From Leptofilum sp965223285 (GTDB taxonomy: Bacteria > Chloroflexota > Anaerolineae > Promineifilales > Promineifilaceae), in contig NZ_OZ244997.1 in assembly GCF_965223285.1 (NCBI RefSeq), forward strand, positions 2,232,001-2,296,000: a DNA stretch of 64,000 bases, in the 5' to 3' direction. Positions 42,886-51,787 of the stretch are shown piece by piece (positions within the stretch are counted from its first letter, which is position 1; each line of letters opens with the position of its first letter). Below the pieces are notes generated by a model. That model searched no databases. It was not told the DNA's origin and saw only the letters and a program-made list of their open reading frames with translations. The translations under genes and the position numbers were made by a program.

Positions 42886-42917
42886 AAAGCTCTTGATTTA
42901 GTCGAGAGCTTTTTTCT
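42886..42917 (+). terminator. Terminator beyond the right island end
   Basis: Stem AAAGCTCT/AGAGCTTT with an 11-nt loop, followed by TTTTTC. It is 28 bp after the right repeat and has no upstream gene of its own on the plus strand, so it is probably the original tRNA-Asp terminator displaced by the insertion. Confidence 0.7.
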
Positions 42918-43106
42918 TTGTTGAACCTGTCCCCACATTTTTTAGGCCGAGGTACCCACCCGTATCGCTCCCGCGATATTTCTCCGAATGTTTGGCTCTA
43001 TTTTGGGTATTGGCTAATATTGCCATCATCTCATTTTTTTGGTTAATCATTATTGCAAAGTTAATCTGAGTAAATTCTTCCTCTGTTTGGCTTGAGGTGT
43101 ATTCCA

Positions 43107-43952
43107 ATGGAATTACAGGTTCCCGTTTCTGAGAATTTTTCTCTGCTTGCTGGTACAGTCGAACAAGAAGCAGATTTGATAACCATCCATCCGCCTGAAG
43201 AGTCTATCTTTGACCAGCTGTGTGTTTGGCTAGACCAACGGCCGTCGCCAACCGTCGGTTTCAATCACTGGGTATTATCCATCGGTGCGACTGCATTATG
43301 CTTGAGATGGGGAACTTATCTGGCCGTTCTGATGGATAGAGCCAGGCCAATTGACCCACGAGCCAAACATTCGACCACAAGCATGATATCCCAAGATGAA
43401 ATGAAGCGGATTAATACCGAAGCTTCGAGCAATTTAGCCCACTTGTTGCATCAGTGGCATCATGATGAATCTGCTTACTTTGATAGACTGCGACGCGCTT
43501 ATGAATGGCTGCCTATGCCGCAACAGCGTGTAAAGCGAAACTTCCAGTCAGTGGAATGGCTATTCAGCTATCTAATAAATTTCTCCAAAGTGGCTCCTAC
43601 AGATTCTTTAACACCTGTGACTCGGCCTTATCGTACATTGGCCAATACCATTATCAAACTAACCTATCGTAATGGGGCAATTGAAAACATTCACGCTGGA
43701 AGCGGAACAACATTTTCTCTTACCCACCGCCGATTTACTGATAGACAAGCTAGAAAAGTCATCCGACAATCGGCCGAATCCCTTAGCCCTTTCGTTAGTG
43801 ATTTCCCTTTATGGGTAGAAAACTTGATGCAACTACCATCTTGGCCCGACAGATTAGCCTGCCTACCACCTTCCCGTTTGTATCCACACTACTGGACTTT
43901 GACGGAATCAAGTTCAAGGGTGCAATTCAAATGTGGAACTGATCATCTTTGA
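43107..43952 (+). CDS. Hypothetical protein
   Basis: About 281 residues from the ATG at 43107 (GAGGTG upstream, better than a TTG at 43092). No signal peptide. Blocks such as NHWVLSIGATALCLRWGTYLAVLMDRAR and SMISQDEMKRINTEA are distinctive, but I do not recognise the family. The first could be a buried or membrane-associated helix. It stands alone between the island end and the DUF433 fragment. Confidence 0.6.
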   Translation: MELQVPVSENFSLLAGTVEQEADLITIHPPEESIFDQLCVWLDQRPSPTVGFNHWVLSIGATALCLRWGTYLAVLMDRARPIDPRAKHSTTSMISQDEMKRINTEASSNLAHLLHQWHHDESAYFDRLRRAYEWLPMPQQRVKRNFQSVEWLFSYLINFSKVAPTDSLTPVTRPYRTLANTIIKLTYRNGAIENIHAGSGTTFSLTHRRFTDRQARKVIRQSAESLSPFVSDFPLWVENLMQLPSWPDRLACLPPSRLYPHYWTLTESSSRVQFKCGTDHL

Positions 43953-44045
43953 TGAGTTTGTTGGAACAAAAGGAATACTACCTCTCAATTCATCCTACAC
44001 TTATGATACAATGGTTGCCACAGGCAGCTTTTCAAGGAGCATGTT

Positions 44046-44297
44046 ATGAATGAAACTTTCCCTATTACAACATCATATGAGCATATTCGCCTTGATGATG
44101 AAGGGGTTCCTCACATTGTTGGCACAACAATGAAAGTGGTTGAGCTTGTCATGGCTCAAAAGGCATATGGTTGGAGTCCAGAAGAGCTGCATTTTCAACA
44201 CCCCTACTTGAGCATGAGTCAAATTCATTCCGCATTGGCCTATTACTGGGAACACAAAGAAATTGGCTCAACTGTAAAAAGTGTGCGAAATGAGTAA
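44046..44297 (+). pseudogene. DUF433 antitoxin-like gene interrupted by IS1595 copy 2
   Basis: The first 73 codons are a DUF433 protein (IVGTTMKVVELVMAQKAYGWSPEELHFQHPYLS, LAYYWEHKEI), a small winged-HTH-like antitoxin family usually paired with a DUF5615 PIN-like toxin. At 44265 the frame enters the IS and ends GSTVKSVRNE. Across the IS the reading can resume in frame at 44969 as LLILKKIAR and stop, giving a normal-length protein if the element and an 8-bp duplication are removed. No DUF5615 partner is present. Confidence 0.7.
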
Positions 44298-44960
44298 AAT
44301 CAGGGCCTATGGAATTTCCAATCACCAATTTACTCGACAAAGAATATTGCACACAATGGATTATCGAACATTTCCGTCCGAGTGGTTTTCGTTGTCCCGT
44401 CTGTGCTGCCGGTGTGGACCAGGCCCGCGAATTTCGCACGACCAAGCGCAGCCAACTAACAGTTTATCGCTGCTGCTGTCAGGCGACCTACAACTTGTAT
44501 ACGGGGACGCTCTTTCAACAACATCACTTAACCCCGATGCAGATTGTCTTACTCATTCGCGGCGTTCTCAAAGGAGAACCAGCCACAACCCTGGCGGCTG
44601 AACTGGTGCTCAATTACCAAACGGTATTGACCTTACGCCATGACCTCCAGGCTCAGGCGGAACGGCTCCAACCAGATACCCCGCTGGATGACGACGAGAC
44701 TGAAACAGATGAAATGTTTCAGAATGCGGGGGAAAAAAGGCTGTGAGCATTTCGACCCAGACGACCCACCCCGTCGCCGTGTCAACACCGCTGAGGGCAT
44801 GTAGACAGATGTGCGTAACTTTTTAAGGTCGTTTAAAGGTGTGCACAAAAAGAACTTGAGTGGCTACATTGCGGTTTGTGAATTCAGACGAAATATCAAG
44901 CGCATTTCTCCCGATTTCATCGCTGCTTTAGTCACTGTGCACTCTTTTTACCCATGAGCC
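44265..44960 (+). mobile_element. IS1595-family element, copy 2, internally deleted (696 bp)
   Basis: The same ends as copy 1: GGCTCAACTGTAAAAAGTG on the left and, on the minus strand, GGCTCATGGGTAAAAAGAG on the right. The middle, including the second catalytic Asp region, is missing (about 280 bp shorter). Flanking octamers AAGAAATT and AGAAAATT are similar, suggesting a diverged 8-bp target duplication. It cannot transpose alone but might be mobilised. Confidence 0.8.
44309..44746 (+). pseudogene. Remnant IS1595 transposase in copy 2
   Basis: The N-terminal frame is close to copy 1 (MEFPITNLLDKEYC, FRTTKRSQLTVYRC) and ends at the same GGGGG-AAAAAA-GG run. The zinc ribbon has CCCQAT, one residue shorter than the CQQCQAA of copy 1. 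After a few codons of the second frame a deletion joins RRVNT to AEGM, followed by an in-frame TAG where copy 1 has Trp. The final SGYIAVCEFRRN block is still readable to about 44957. Confidence 0.75.
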
Positions 44961-44999
44961 AGAAAATTTTGCTTATTCTCAAGAAAATAGCAAGGTAAA

Positions 45000-46313
45000 C
45001 TATAGTTTTTCAATTTCAATATCAAACAATTGTAAAACCATCTCAATATCAGCTAAATGATGACCCGACATAAGTAGATAGTGATGCGAGGAAAGTGTAT
45101 TAACGAGACGACGGCCGTTTGGGACCCGCAGCACCGCCCCATTCAAGCAATCAGAATCAGCATATTGTGAATAGCCAGTTAGTTCCCCTTCAGTAATAGA
45201 CAGCTTGTTCATTGTGGCGTGCAGCTTGGCCAGCGTCATGTTGCCTTCAGGTAGCCGCGCATCAATAGCCGTAGCGTTGTCATCCACAATCGCCAGAACC
45301 TTTGAACGCAGCGTCCACTCTGTTGAGAAAAAGGGAGGTACCACGCCTAAATAACCACAGTGAGCCGCCAAAATGTGATTGTCCGGGTTGCCCTCGACTT
45401 CTGGAAAGTGCGGAATGCGCTCATGCTTCAGGGCCGCTTTGCCCATCAAAAATGGGTACAGATTGGTCATCATGATGGGCATCCCCAGCGATTTGTGCAG
45501 CAGATATTTGGTAAGCATTGCCATCGTATCTCCTTCACAACCCCAAATGAGCCCCATTTCCTGATAGAGCATACTCCAGGCCAAACAGGGCGTTGTGTCA
45601 GAGAAATGGGATTCGTTGAGGCAGTTGATGCCAATCCCGCGAATAGAGGGATCATTTTCCAGCTCTTTTTTGACCATCATATAAATCTTAATGGCACTTA
45701 AAAGCTGTTGATTGGTAATTGCCGTCGGCCATTCCCACCTTTTCCATACTTCTTCCGCCTGAGCATTAGGAATTTCCTTCGCCTTGGCTCCCATTTCCTT
45801 AAAGCTCTTCTTGACGATGGTGACGCCAAACTTTTCCATCATTCGCTGGGTACATTCATCTTCCCACCAGTAAAAGCGCTTAAAAATGCTGGCCTGAAAT
45901 CCTTCGCCAGGATTATCTTGATAAACCAAGAATTTTGTGTTTTTAAGCTCCCGCTTGACGCTCAAGGCGCGACACGCTTTTTTGGTTTGTTCAAGGCTGT
46001 AGGGGGCAACAATGTTTAAGCCTTCGTCTCGCAAATAGCTGGCAATTTCCCAATCCCACATCAGCACCGTGCCAAATTCGGATGTAACCGTCAGAATTGG
46101 CAGGTTGAGGGCTTTGAATTCATCCAGACGGCGGTACGCCTCGCCCAACAGTTGCGGAAAGATAATTGCCTCAGTTTCAGGCACGGGGGAACCAAGCGGC
46201 AACTCTGGAAGAAACTCAGCGTCGTCGGCAAGTTGCTCCTTTAAAATGGCAAGCTGCTCATCAAATTCGTTATCACGGCCTTCAAAATAGAGTGGTTGTA
46301 AACGGGCTTTCAT
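45000..46313 (-). CDS. L-fucose/arabinose isomerase-like protein
   Basis: A 437-residue cytoplasmic protein of the FucI/AraA-like fold, with AAAGGAG before the ATG. The N-terminal Rossmann-like regions (PILTVTSEFG) and the central INCLNESHFSDTTPCLAWS and WGCEGDTMAML segments, which carry Glu and Asp expected at the metal site, resemble the L-fucose isomerase C-terminal domain. It probably interconverts an aldose and a ketose, or acts on a related substrate. It is the last gene of the long minus-strand sugar locus, 124 bp after the shikimate-dehydrogenase-like gene. Confidence 0.7.
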   Translation of the reverse strand: MKARLQPLYFEGRDNEFDEQLAILKEQLADDAEFLPELPLGSPVPETEAIIFPQLLGEAYRRLDEFKALNLPILTVTSEFGTVLMWDWEIASYLRDEGLNIVAPYSLEQTKKACRALSVKRELKNTKFLVYQDNPGEGFQASIFKRFYWWEDECTQRMMEKFGVTIVKKSFKEMGAKAKEIPNAQAEEVWKRWEWPTAITNQQLLSAIKIYMMVKKELENDPSIRGIGINCLNESHFSDTTPCLAWSMLYQEMGLIWGCEGDTMAMLTKYLLHKSLGMPIMMTNLYPFLMGKAALKHERIPHFPEVEGNPDNHILAAHCGYLGVVPPFFSTEWTLRSKVLAIVDDNATAIDARLPEGNMTLAKLHATMNKLSITEGELTGYSQYADSDCLNGAVLRVPNGRRLVNTLSSHHYLLMSGHHLADIEMVLQLFDIEIEKL

Positions 46314-46334
46314 TAGAATTCTCCTTTGAAAATA

Positions 46335-46411
46335 AATTTGCCACAGAGTCCACAGAGAAAAGAGAGGAAATCTGTAAACGCAAATTGCGCCATCTGCGTA
46401 ATACTGTGGCT
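46335..46411. repeat. Interspersed CACAGAG/TCTGCG repeat, copy A
   Basis: About 75 bp beginning ATTTGCCACAGAG, with CACAGAGAAAAGAGAG and GCGCCATCTGCG. It is clearly similar to 63824-63900 and partly to 6945-7005. It sits in the spacer before the isomerase-like gene. Confidence 0.7.
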
Positions 46412-46437
46412 TTGCTCAGTACAAGCCTGCTGATTTT

Positions 46438-47388
46438 TTAAGATCGGGTGGAAACGGCCGTTTCATCCAGCCGCTTGAATAGTTCAGGGGTAATTTCAAT
46501 ATCCAGCACTTGCCCCACCACCTGGGACCAGCCATGAACAAAATAAACCCAGCCATCCTCCACGCGCAGATTGCGCGACTCCACCTGGCGCAATGCCTGG
46601 TGCATAAAATCTAGCTCACCCCGATAATTAAATTCCCAAGCGATGCCGTTTTTAGGGAACTGCCCCTCATCCGTTACCGGGGAACCGGGTGTATCTTTGC
46701 CCATGCCTGTGGCGTTGATCACAATGCTGCCTTCCGGCAGTTGCGCCATCAACTCATCATTTTTGCGGGGGTCGCTGTTGACCACATACTCGATCTGGAT
46801 GTCGGTTTCATACTTGTTGGCCATATCGCGCATATGGTCGAGCCGCCCCGGTGAGCGATTAACGGCAATAAATTTGTCGGGGCGGTCTACCTTGTTGGCT
46901 TTGTTGATCAGGTGAAGCAGCGTTGCCAATCCGGAACCGCCCGCACCCAAACAGAGAATGTGGCCACCTGTGTTGCCAAAGTAGCTATCGCCGATGATGT
47001 GATCCAGGCTGAGCCCGGCGGTAATGGGGTCTTTGGCGTGGCCTTCGAGACGGCCGTTTCGCTTGGAAATACTCGACATCTCCCGCGTGACTTGGGCATA
47101 CGGGTCAAAATGATCAAACATATCTTCAGCGGCCGTAAAAATGTCCAGCTTGTGGGTCGTCACCAACGCGCCCAATGAGTTGGGATCATGTTTAATTTGG
47201 GCCACCGTTGCCCGGTACGCTTCCGGTTCATCATGAATTTTGTGGTCAATCCCTTCCAGCACCACCTCGGGCCGACCCAGCACCTCCATCCACAACGGGA
47301 ACACCTTGTTAATGGAAGATTTACCGGTGGTTACGCCAATAAAATAAAAGGTAGGAACCATCTTGTTTATGATTGGATAGCTACTCAT
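46438..47388 (-). CDS. Shikimate dehydrogenase-like oxidoreductase
   Basis: A 316-residue protein of the shikimate/quinate dehydrogenase (AroE/YdiB) superfamily with a strong AGGAGG. The substrate domain has ALVTTHK with the catalytic Lys; the NAD(P) domain has CLGAGGSGLATLL; NATGMGKDTPGSP is the characteristic C-terminal block. The N-terminal FYFIGVTTGKSSI differs from classical AroE, and the setting among sugar genes suggests a carbohydrate-derived polyol or cyclitol substrate rather than aromatic biosynthesis. Confidence 0.75.
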   Translation of the reverse strand: MSSYPIINKMVPTFYFIGVTTGKSSINKVFPLWMEVLGRPEVVLEGIDHKIHDEPEAYRATVAQIKHDPNSLGALVTTHKLDIFTAAEDMFDHFDPYAQVTREMSSISKRNGRLEGHAKDPITAGLSLDHIIGDSYFGNTGGHILCLGAGGSGLATLLHLINKANKVDRPDKFIAVNRSPGRLDHMRDMANKYETDIQIEYVVNSDPRKNDELMAQLPEGSIVINATGMGKDTPGSPVTDEGQFPKNGIAWEFNYRGELDFMHQALRQVESRNLRVEDGWVYFVHGWSQVVGQVLDIEITPELFKRLDETAVSTRS

Positions 47389-47492
47389 ATTGTCCTCCTG
47401 TTAAAACAGCAGCGAATTATCACAAATTCGCGTTCATTCGATGCAAAAAATTCATTCTTTGTGGTGAGCCTTATTCACGAGTATCCTCAAAA

Positions 47493-48137
47493 TCACCGTC
47501 GCGCTGCGTGAACGGCCGTTACAAACTCACGCGCAATGGCTGTAATCTCATCAAACTGACCTGCCGCTGCCAAACTCTTGGGGCAAAGCTGACCACCCGC
47601 CCCCACAGCAACTGCACCAGCCGCAAACCAATCTGCCACGTTATCTTTACTCACGCCGCCAGTGGGCATCATCGGAATATCCGGGAAGGGGCCTTTGAGC
47701 CCTTTTAGGTATGATGGGCCGCCCAACGAGCCAGGAAACAGCTTCACCACATCGCTCCCCAGCCGCCGCGACTGCACCACCTCTGATGGCGTCAACGCAC
47801 CCATCATGAGTGGCAAGCCCGTGGCTACCATGGCCTTGGCTAACTCGGCTTCAGTGTGGGGGCTAACTAAAAATTTTGCGCCAGCCGCTTTGGCCTCGGC
47901 CGCCTGTTCGGGTCGAGTCAAGGTTCCCATACCCAGCACAATCTGGTCGCCAAACTGCTCGTCCAGCATCTTAACCACGGCGGCCGCATTGGGCGTGGTA
48001 TACGTAATTTCGATACCCAGGACGCCACCAGCCACCAACGCTTCCACCATTTTGAGCGTTAGCTCAGGGGATGGGCCACGCAGCACGGCCAACAATCCTA
48101 ATTCTTCAATTTTTTGCAATGTTTGTTCTTTGTCCAT
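47493..48137 (-). CDS. KDPG/KDPGal aldolase family protein
   Basis: About 214 residues from the ATG at 48135-48137 (GAGG upstream); the longer open frame to 48446 overlaps the next gene and is not used. Class I aldolase of the Eda family: GLLAVLRG at the N-terminus, GIEITYTTP with the catalytic Glu, and DVVKLFPGS with the Schiff-base Lys, then MPTGGVS for phosphate binding. It cleaves a 2-keto-3-deoxy-6-phospho-aldonate to pyruvate and glyceraldehyde 3-phosphate. No aldonate dehydratase or KDG kinase is visible in the window, apart from the FGGY kinase. Confidence 0.85.
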   Translation of the reverse strand: MDKEQTLQKIEELGLLAVLRGPSPELTLKMVEALVAGGVLGIEITYTTPNAAAVVKMLDEQFGDQIVLGMGTLTRPEQAAEAKAAGAKFLVSPHTEAELAKAMVATGLPLMMGALTPSEVVQSRRLGSDVVKLFPGSLGGPSYLKGLKGPFPDIPMMPTGGVSKDNVADWFAAGAVAVGAGGQLCPKSLAAAGQFDEITAIAREFVTAVHAARR

Positions 48138-48198
48138 CGAATCCTCAAATTCCAAACCGCTTTTTCGCGCTAAGAAAGCGCGGCTACAAACTTGTAAC

Positions 48199-49167
48199 TC
48201 AAATGACGGGATAAGCAGGTTCTTTGCCTGCCAACACTGCCAAACAGTCGGCCAAAGCCATACTGCCCATGCCGTTGGTGGCGCCGTCGCTGTGCGCCCC
48301 CATGTGTGGCGTGGGGATGACGTTGGGCAATGCCAGGAGCGGATGTTCCGCCCCAGGTGGCTCTTGCTGAAACGCATCCAGCGCAGCACCGGCCAAACGT
48401 CCGTTTTCCAATGCCGCCAATAACACCACTTCGTCCACCAATTCACCCCTGGATGTATTGATTAAGTAGCTACCAGGCTTCATTTGCTGCAAAAAAGCGT
48501 CGTTCACCATTTGCTCTGTAGCAGGTAACACTGGCAAATGCAGCGTCACCACATCTGCTTCGGCTAGCAACCTTGCTTGGGAACAAAGCGTTACGCCCAT
48601 CTGTTGAGCGTAAGCGTCGTCGGTAGCCACATCAAAAGCGAGTAACCGACATTCAAATCCAGCCAGCCGCTGGGCAACCGCTTTGCCAATGGCACCCAGC
48701 CCAATAATGCCCACCGTCTTGCCCACTAGCGACAATCCTTTGAGCCGAGGCCAGCCGCCCTGCCGCGTTTCGGTAACGGCCGTTTCTATCGGACGCAGCA
48801 AATTGAGCATTAAGGTAATCGTCAGCTCAGCCACCGAGGCTGCGTTCGCGCCAGGGGTGTTGGTTACGGTAACGTTGTGCGCCTTCGCTGCCTCCAAATC
48901 TACATTGTTCGTCCCCACGCCGTAGCGGGCAATCACCTGCAAGTTGGGAGCAGCGGCGATGGCCGCTGCATCAATTTCGTCCAGCCCCGCAATGTAGCCA
49001 TCCACCTCGGGCAGCAGTTCTTGTAGCTGCGCCGACGTAAGCGGCTTGCTACTCCTGTTGTAAGTGACGCGCTGAACGGCCGTTTCCAAATCACTTTTTA
49101 GGGTGGGGTTGAAACGGCCGTAAGAAGTCGGCGTCACCAGCACATGGCATTCACTCAGCGGCTTCAT
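48199..49167 (-). CDS. D-2-hydroxyacid dehydrogenase (phosphoglycerate dehydrogenase-like)
   Basis: A 322-residue NAD-dependent dehydrogenase: Rossmann motif VGIIGLGAIGKAVAQRL, the Arg-containing LINTSRGELVD, the Glu segment FQQEPP and the His in TPHMGAHSDG. It oxidises or reduces a D-2-hydroxy acid such as a phosphoglycerate or an aldonate. It overlaps the cupin isomerase gene by 4 bp (ATGA) and lies 61 bp before the aldolase. Confidence 0.85.
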   Translation of the reverse strand: MKPLSECHVLVTPTSYGRFNPTLKSDLETAVQRVTYNRSSKPLTSAQLQELLPEVDGYIAGLDEIDAAAIAAAPNLQVIARYGVGTNNVDLEAAKAHNVTVTNTPGANAASVAELTITLMLNLLRPIETAVTETRQGGWPRLKGLSLVGKTVGIIGLGAIGKAVAQRLAGFECRLLAFDVATDDAYAQQMGVTLCSQARLLAEADVVTLHLPVLPATEQMVNDAFLQQMKPGSYLINTSRGELVDEVVLLAALENGRLAGAALDAFQQEPPGAEHPLLALPNVIPTPHMGAHSDGATNGMGSMALADCLAVLAGKEPAYPVI

Positions 49168-49751
49168 GCTGCCTCCGGTGGCGACCAGCGCGGATTGTCC
49201 ACAATTTCCGGCTGCCCATTCTTCTCCACCACCAGCTTGCGGAATCCCTGCGCTTCAATCGTGCCATAATCGTGCCCTGCATCCCCCGGATAGACAAAAA
49301 ACGTCACCAAATCTTCGGCCAGGCTGGCGTTCACAGAGCGATGTGCCCAGCGGGGCAGCACGCACAGCACCCGCCCCGGATAGAGCGGCTCGACGGCCCA
49401 CTCCCCTTCGGGCGTTTCCATCACCATAAACCCTTTGCCCTTAAGGCAATGATAAATTTCGCCCGTCTCCAGCACCTCATGAAAATGTCCCTTGGTCATG
49501 TGGTATTCATCGCCCACCTTGCCTGGATGCACAATGGAAATGCCGTGCAGCAGTTCGCCAGGAACCGTTGGCCGACGCAGCTCATACACTTCGTACAGCA
49601 AGTCATCTCCTTGTGCTAACCGCGCTTCATACGCTTCTTTATCCAGATACTGGCCGCGCATGGCACTCAGACGTCGTTGAATATGGTTGTCATATTCGGA
49701 CGGAATAAAGTCTGGCTCATTCAAATCAAAAGCAAACGGTACTGTTTTCAT
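49164..49751 (-). CDS. Cupin-type glucose-6-phosphate isomerase
   Basis: A 195-residue protein of the archaeal-type phosphoglucose isomerase (GPI) cupin family. The metal site is visible as YHMTKGHFHE with the later Glu of ETGEIYH and the His of PRWAHRSVN. It isomerises glucose 6-phosphate and fructose 6-phosphate or a related sugar phosphate. These enzymes are typical of Thermococcales and occur sporadically in bacteria, often by transfer. ATGA overlap with the downstream dehydrogenase gene. Confidence 0.82.
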   Translation of the reverse strand: MKTVPFAFDLNEPDFIPSEYDNHIQRRLSAMRGQYLDKEAYEARLAQGDDLLYEVYELRRPTVPGELLHGISIVHPGKVGDEYHMTKGHFHEVLETGEIYHCLKGKGFMVMETPEGEWAVEPLYPGRVLCVLPRWAHRSVNASLAEDLVTFFVYPGDAGHDYGTIEAQGFRKLVVEKNGQPEIVDNPRWSPPEAA

Positions 49752-49755
49752 ACCA

Positions 49756-50709
49756 TCACTCCTTTCGATGTTGGGGAATGGCTAGCCGATTGGCAATATT
49801 CCCCCCCATTAGCTGCTTAATAATTGTGTCATCTACACCCATCTGCACCAGACGGGCTTGAATATGCGTCATAAAGGCAGACATGCCTGGCTGACCGCCA
49901 AACTGCTGCCACATGCCGCTGTCGGCCATGTCAGTTGCCAACGCAATTTGTGCCGCTAGCCCAGTCTCAATCATCTGCATCAGCAGCGGCCATACGTTTT
50001 GCTCCGGCTGATATTTGGGACGGAAAAAGGTGTCGTATTCGAGCATGGCACCCGCTTGGGCAATTGTTTGGTGAAAGGCGAAATCAGGGCGTTTATCAAC
50101 ATGGCAAAAGACAAGCCGCTGAGGATCAACCCCCTGATCAACGAAGAATTGGAGGAATTCCTCCACGGCCGCTCCTTTTTCGGTGTGCATTTCAATGGCG
50201 GCTCCGGTTGCTAAACTCGCCATTGCCGCCGCCTCTAACAAATGTTGTGGCGTGGCTGCCATCGTGGCCTCACCCGCAATTTTAATGAATCCGGCGCGAA
50301 CGGGCTGCTCAGCAACGGCCGTTTCCATCAATCCATCCCTTAGCTCAGTCACAAACAAATCAGCCGCCGCTTCAGCATCTATCTGCCACAAAGGTGCATC
50401 CGGCGGGTAATAAATGCGCCGATGAAAGCCCGTGCAGGCCACGATGTGTACGCCGCTCTGTTCTGCCAACTGACTCAGCATACGGCCGTTTCGCCCACAG
50501 CCTCCCGGCTGACAATCCACCAATCCACTGCCCCCAGCCGCTTTGAATTGACAGAGTTCGGTGAGAACGGCCGTCTCGTCAAACAGCACCGGGGCATCAG
50601 GGTCAGCGTTTGCTACCGGTTCAATCCAAACATGCGTGTGGGCATCCACAATACCCATTTCCGCCGGAGCAATCGGCCCCAGCACCGTCATCAGCCGCGG
50701 GTTGCTCAT
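49756..50709 (-). CDS. Phosphotriesterase-family hydrolase (lactonase-like)
   Basis: About 317 residues from the ATG at 50707-50709. Amidohydrolase-superfamily TIM barrel of the phosphotriesterase family: VDAHTHVW (H-x-H), GFIKIAGE with the Lys that is normally carboxylated, EMHTEKG and FCHVDKRPD (His ligands) and ALATDMADSG (catalytic Asp). Many relatives hydrolyse sugar lactones, which would fit a dehydrogenase-made lactone in this pathway. It starts 1 bp after the stop of the zinc dehydrogenase gene. Confidence 0.82.
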   Translation of the reverse strand: MSNPRLMTVLGPIAPAEMGIVDAHTHVWIEPVANADPDAPVLFDETAVLTELCQFKAAGGSGLVDCQPGGCGRNGRMLSQLAEQSGVHIVACTGFHRRIYYPPDAPLWQIDAEAAADLFVTELRDGLMETAVAEQPVRAGFIKIAGEATMAATPQHLLEAAAMASLATGAAIEMHTEKGAAVEEFLQFFVDQGVDPQRLVFCHVDKRPDFAFHQTIAQAGAMLEYDTFFRPKYQPEQNVWPLLMQMIETGLAAQIALATDMADSGMWQQFGGQPGMSAFMTHIQARLVQMGVDDTIIKQLMGGNIANRLAIPQHRKE

Positions 50710-50710
50710 T

Positions 50711-51754
50711 TTACGGCTCCAAGGACACCCGCATATTTGTGCCGTCAGCCGCTGCCGCAAACGCTGCCTTCGCTTCGCGCAGCGGAAAGCGACTGGTGAC
50801 CAGCGGTGCCAAATCCATCCGGCCTGAGTTCACCAAATCGGCCGCTCGCAGGCAATCATACGTGCTGCAGGCCGTCGTCCCGGTGACCACCAGCTCTTTG
50901 TAATGTACCGTGTTGGCGTTGAAGTTGATGAACGGGTCATGCTTGGGCAAGCCGCCAAACAGGTTGATGCGCCCGCCGATGGCCGCAATCTCCAGCGCAG
51001 ACTCCTGCGCCGCTTTGGACGGCGCAGCCACGATGATCACGTCTGCGCCACGGTCGTCGCTTTCTGCCAGCACCACCGCCTGCAAATCCTCGTTGATGGG
51101 GTCAACCACGCAGTCTGCGCCCAGAGCCAACGCCTGCTCGCGCCGCCCGGCCGCTGGTTCGCTTACAATAACGCGCACGGCGCCACGCAGATTGGCCAGC
51201 TTAACATGCAACATGCCAATCGGCCCTGCACCCATCACCACCACCACATCACCATCGCGGACGTTAAGCGCATTTTGGCCGCGCAGCACGCAGGCCAGCG
51301 GCTCAATCAACGCTGCCACGGCTGGGTCTACGCCGTCTTGAATTGGCATCAGGTTGCCTTGCTGAACCGCCAGTGCGGGCACGCGCATATATTCGGCAAA
51401 GGCTCCATCCAGATTGATGCCGATTGCCTGGAACTCTGGGTCCATGTTGTTATTGCCAGAGACGGTGGCTCGGTTACGGCCGTTGCCCATATTCGGTGCC
51501 ACAAACACCCGCTGGCCAACTTGGTAACCAACGACGTTTGCACCCAGTTCAGCAATCTCACCCACCACCTCATGCCCCGGAACGCGCACCGCGCCGGGCG
51601 GATAATGGCGATGTCCCCCTTTGTAAATACGCAAATCGGTGCCGCAAATGTTGGCGTTCAGCACCTTAATCAGCACCTCATCCGCCCCAATTTTTGGGCG
51701 GGGCCTTTCTTCTACCCGTAAATCTTCAGGCCCATAATAAACCGCAGCTAACAT
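50711..51754 (-). CDS. Zinc-type alcohol/polyol dehydrogenase (MDR family)
   Basis: About 347 residues from the ATG at 51752-51754 with GGAG six bases upstream; an ATG 12 bp earlier is possible. Medium-chain dehydrogenase: ANICGTDLRIY (zinc Cys), VPGHEVVGE (His/Glu), VVVMGAGPIGMLHVK (Rossmann). The structural-zinc lobe is altered: the usual four cysteines after the GHE segment are absent (PNMGNGRNRATVSG). Likely oxidises a polyol or sugar hydroxyl to a ketone or lactone with NAD(P). Confidence 0.85.
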   Translation of the reverse strand: MLAAVYYGPEDLRVEERPRPKIGADEVLIKVLNANICGTDLRIYKGGHRHYPPGAVRVPGHEVVGEIAELGANVVGYQVGQRVFVAPNMGNGRNRATVSGNNNMDPEFQAIGINLDGAFAEYMRVPALAVQQGNLMPIQDGVDPAVAALIEPLACVLRGQNALNVRDGDVVVVMGAGPIGMLHVKLANLRGAVRVIVSEPAAGRREQALALGADCVVDPINEDLQAVVLAESDDRGADVIIVAAPSKAAQESALEIAAIGGRINLFGGLPKHDPFINFNANTVHYKELVVTGTTACSTYDCLRAADLVNSGRMDLAPLVTSRFPLREAKAAFAAAADGTNMRVSLEP

Positions 51755-51787
51755 TTCAGTCTCCATTCCATATCTTCATTTTGAAGC

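Larger units (their letters stand above)
42632..43106. other. Right island junction region
   Basis: Holds the right attachment repeat (42845-42858) and a terminator (42886-42917). The rest, including 42660-42840 and 42920-43100, shows no supported gene. Confidence 0.5.

Noticed and set aside
47493..48446. Extended 317-codon version of the aldolase
   Set aside because: The first 103 codons overlap the hydroxyacid dehydrogenase gene and are Trp-rich shadow sequence; the aldolase starts at the ATG at 48137 with its own ribosome-binding site.
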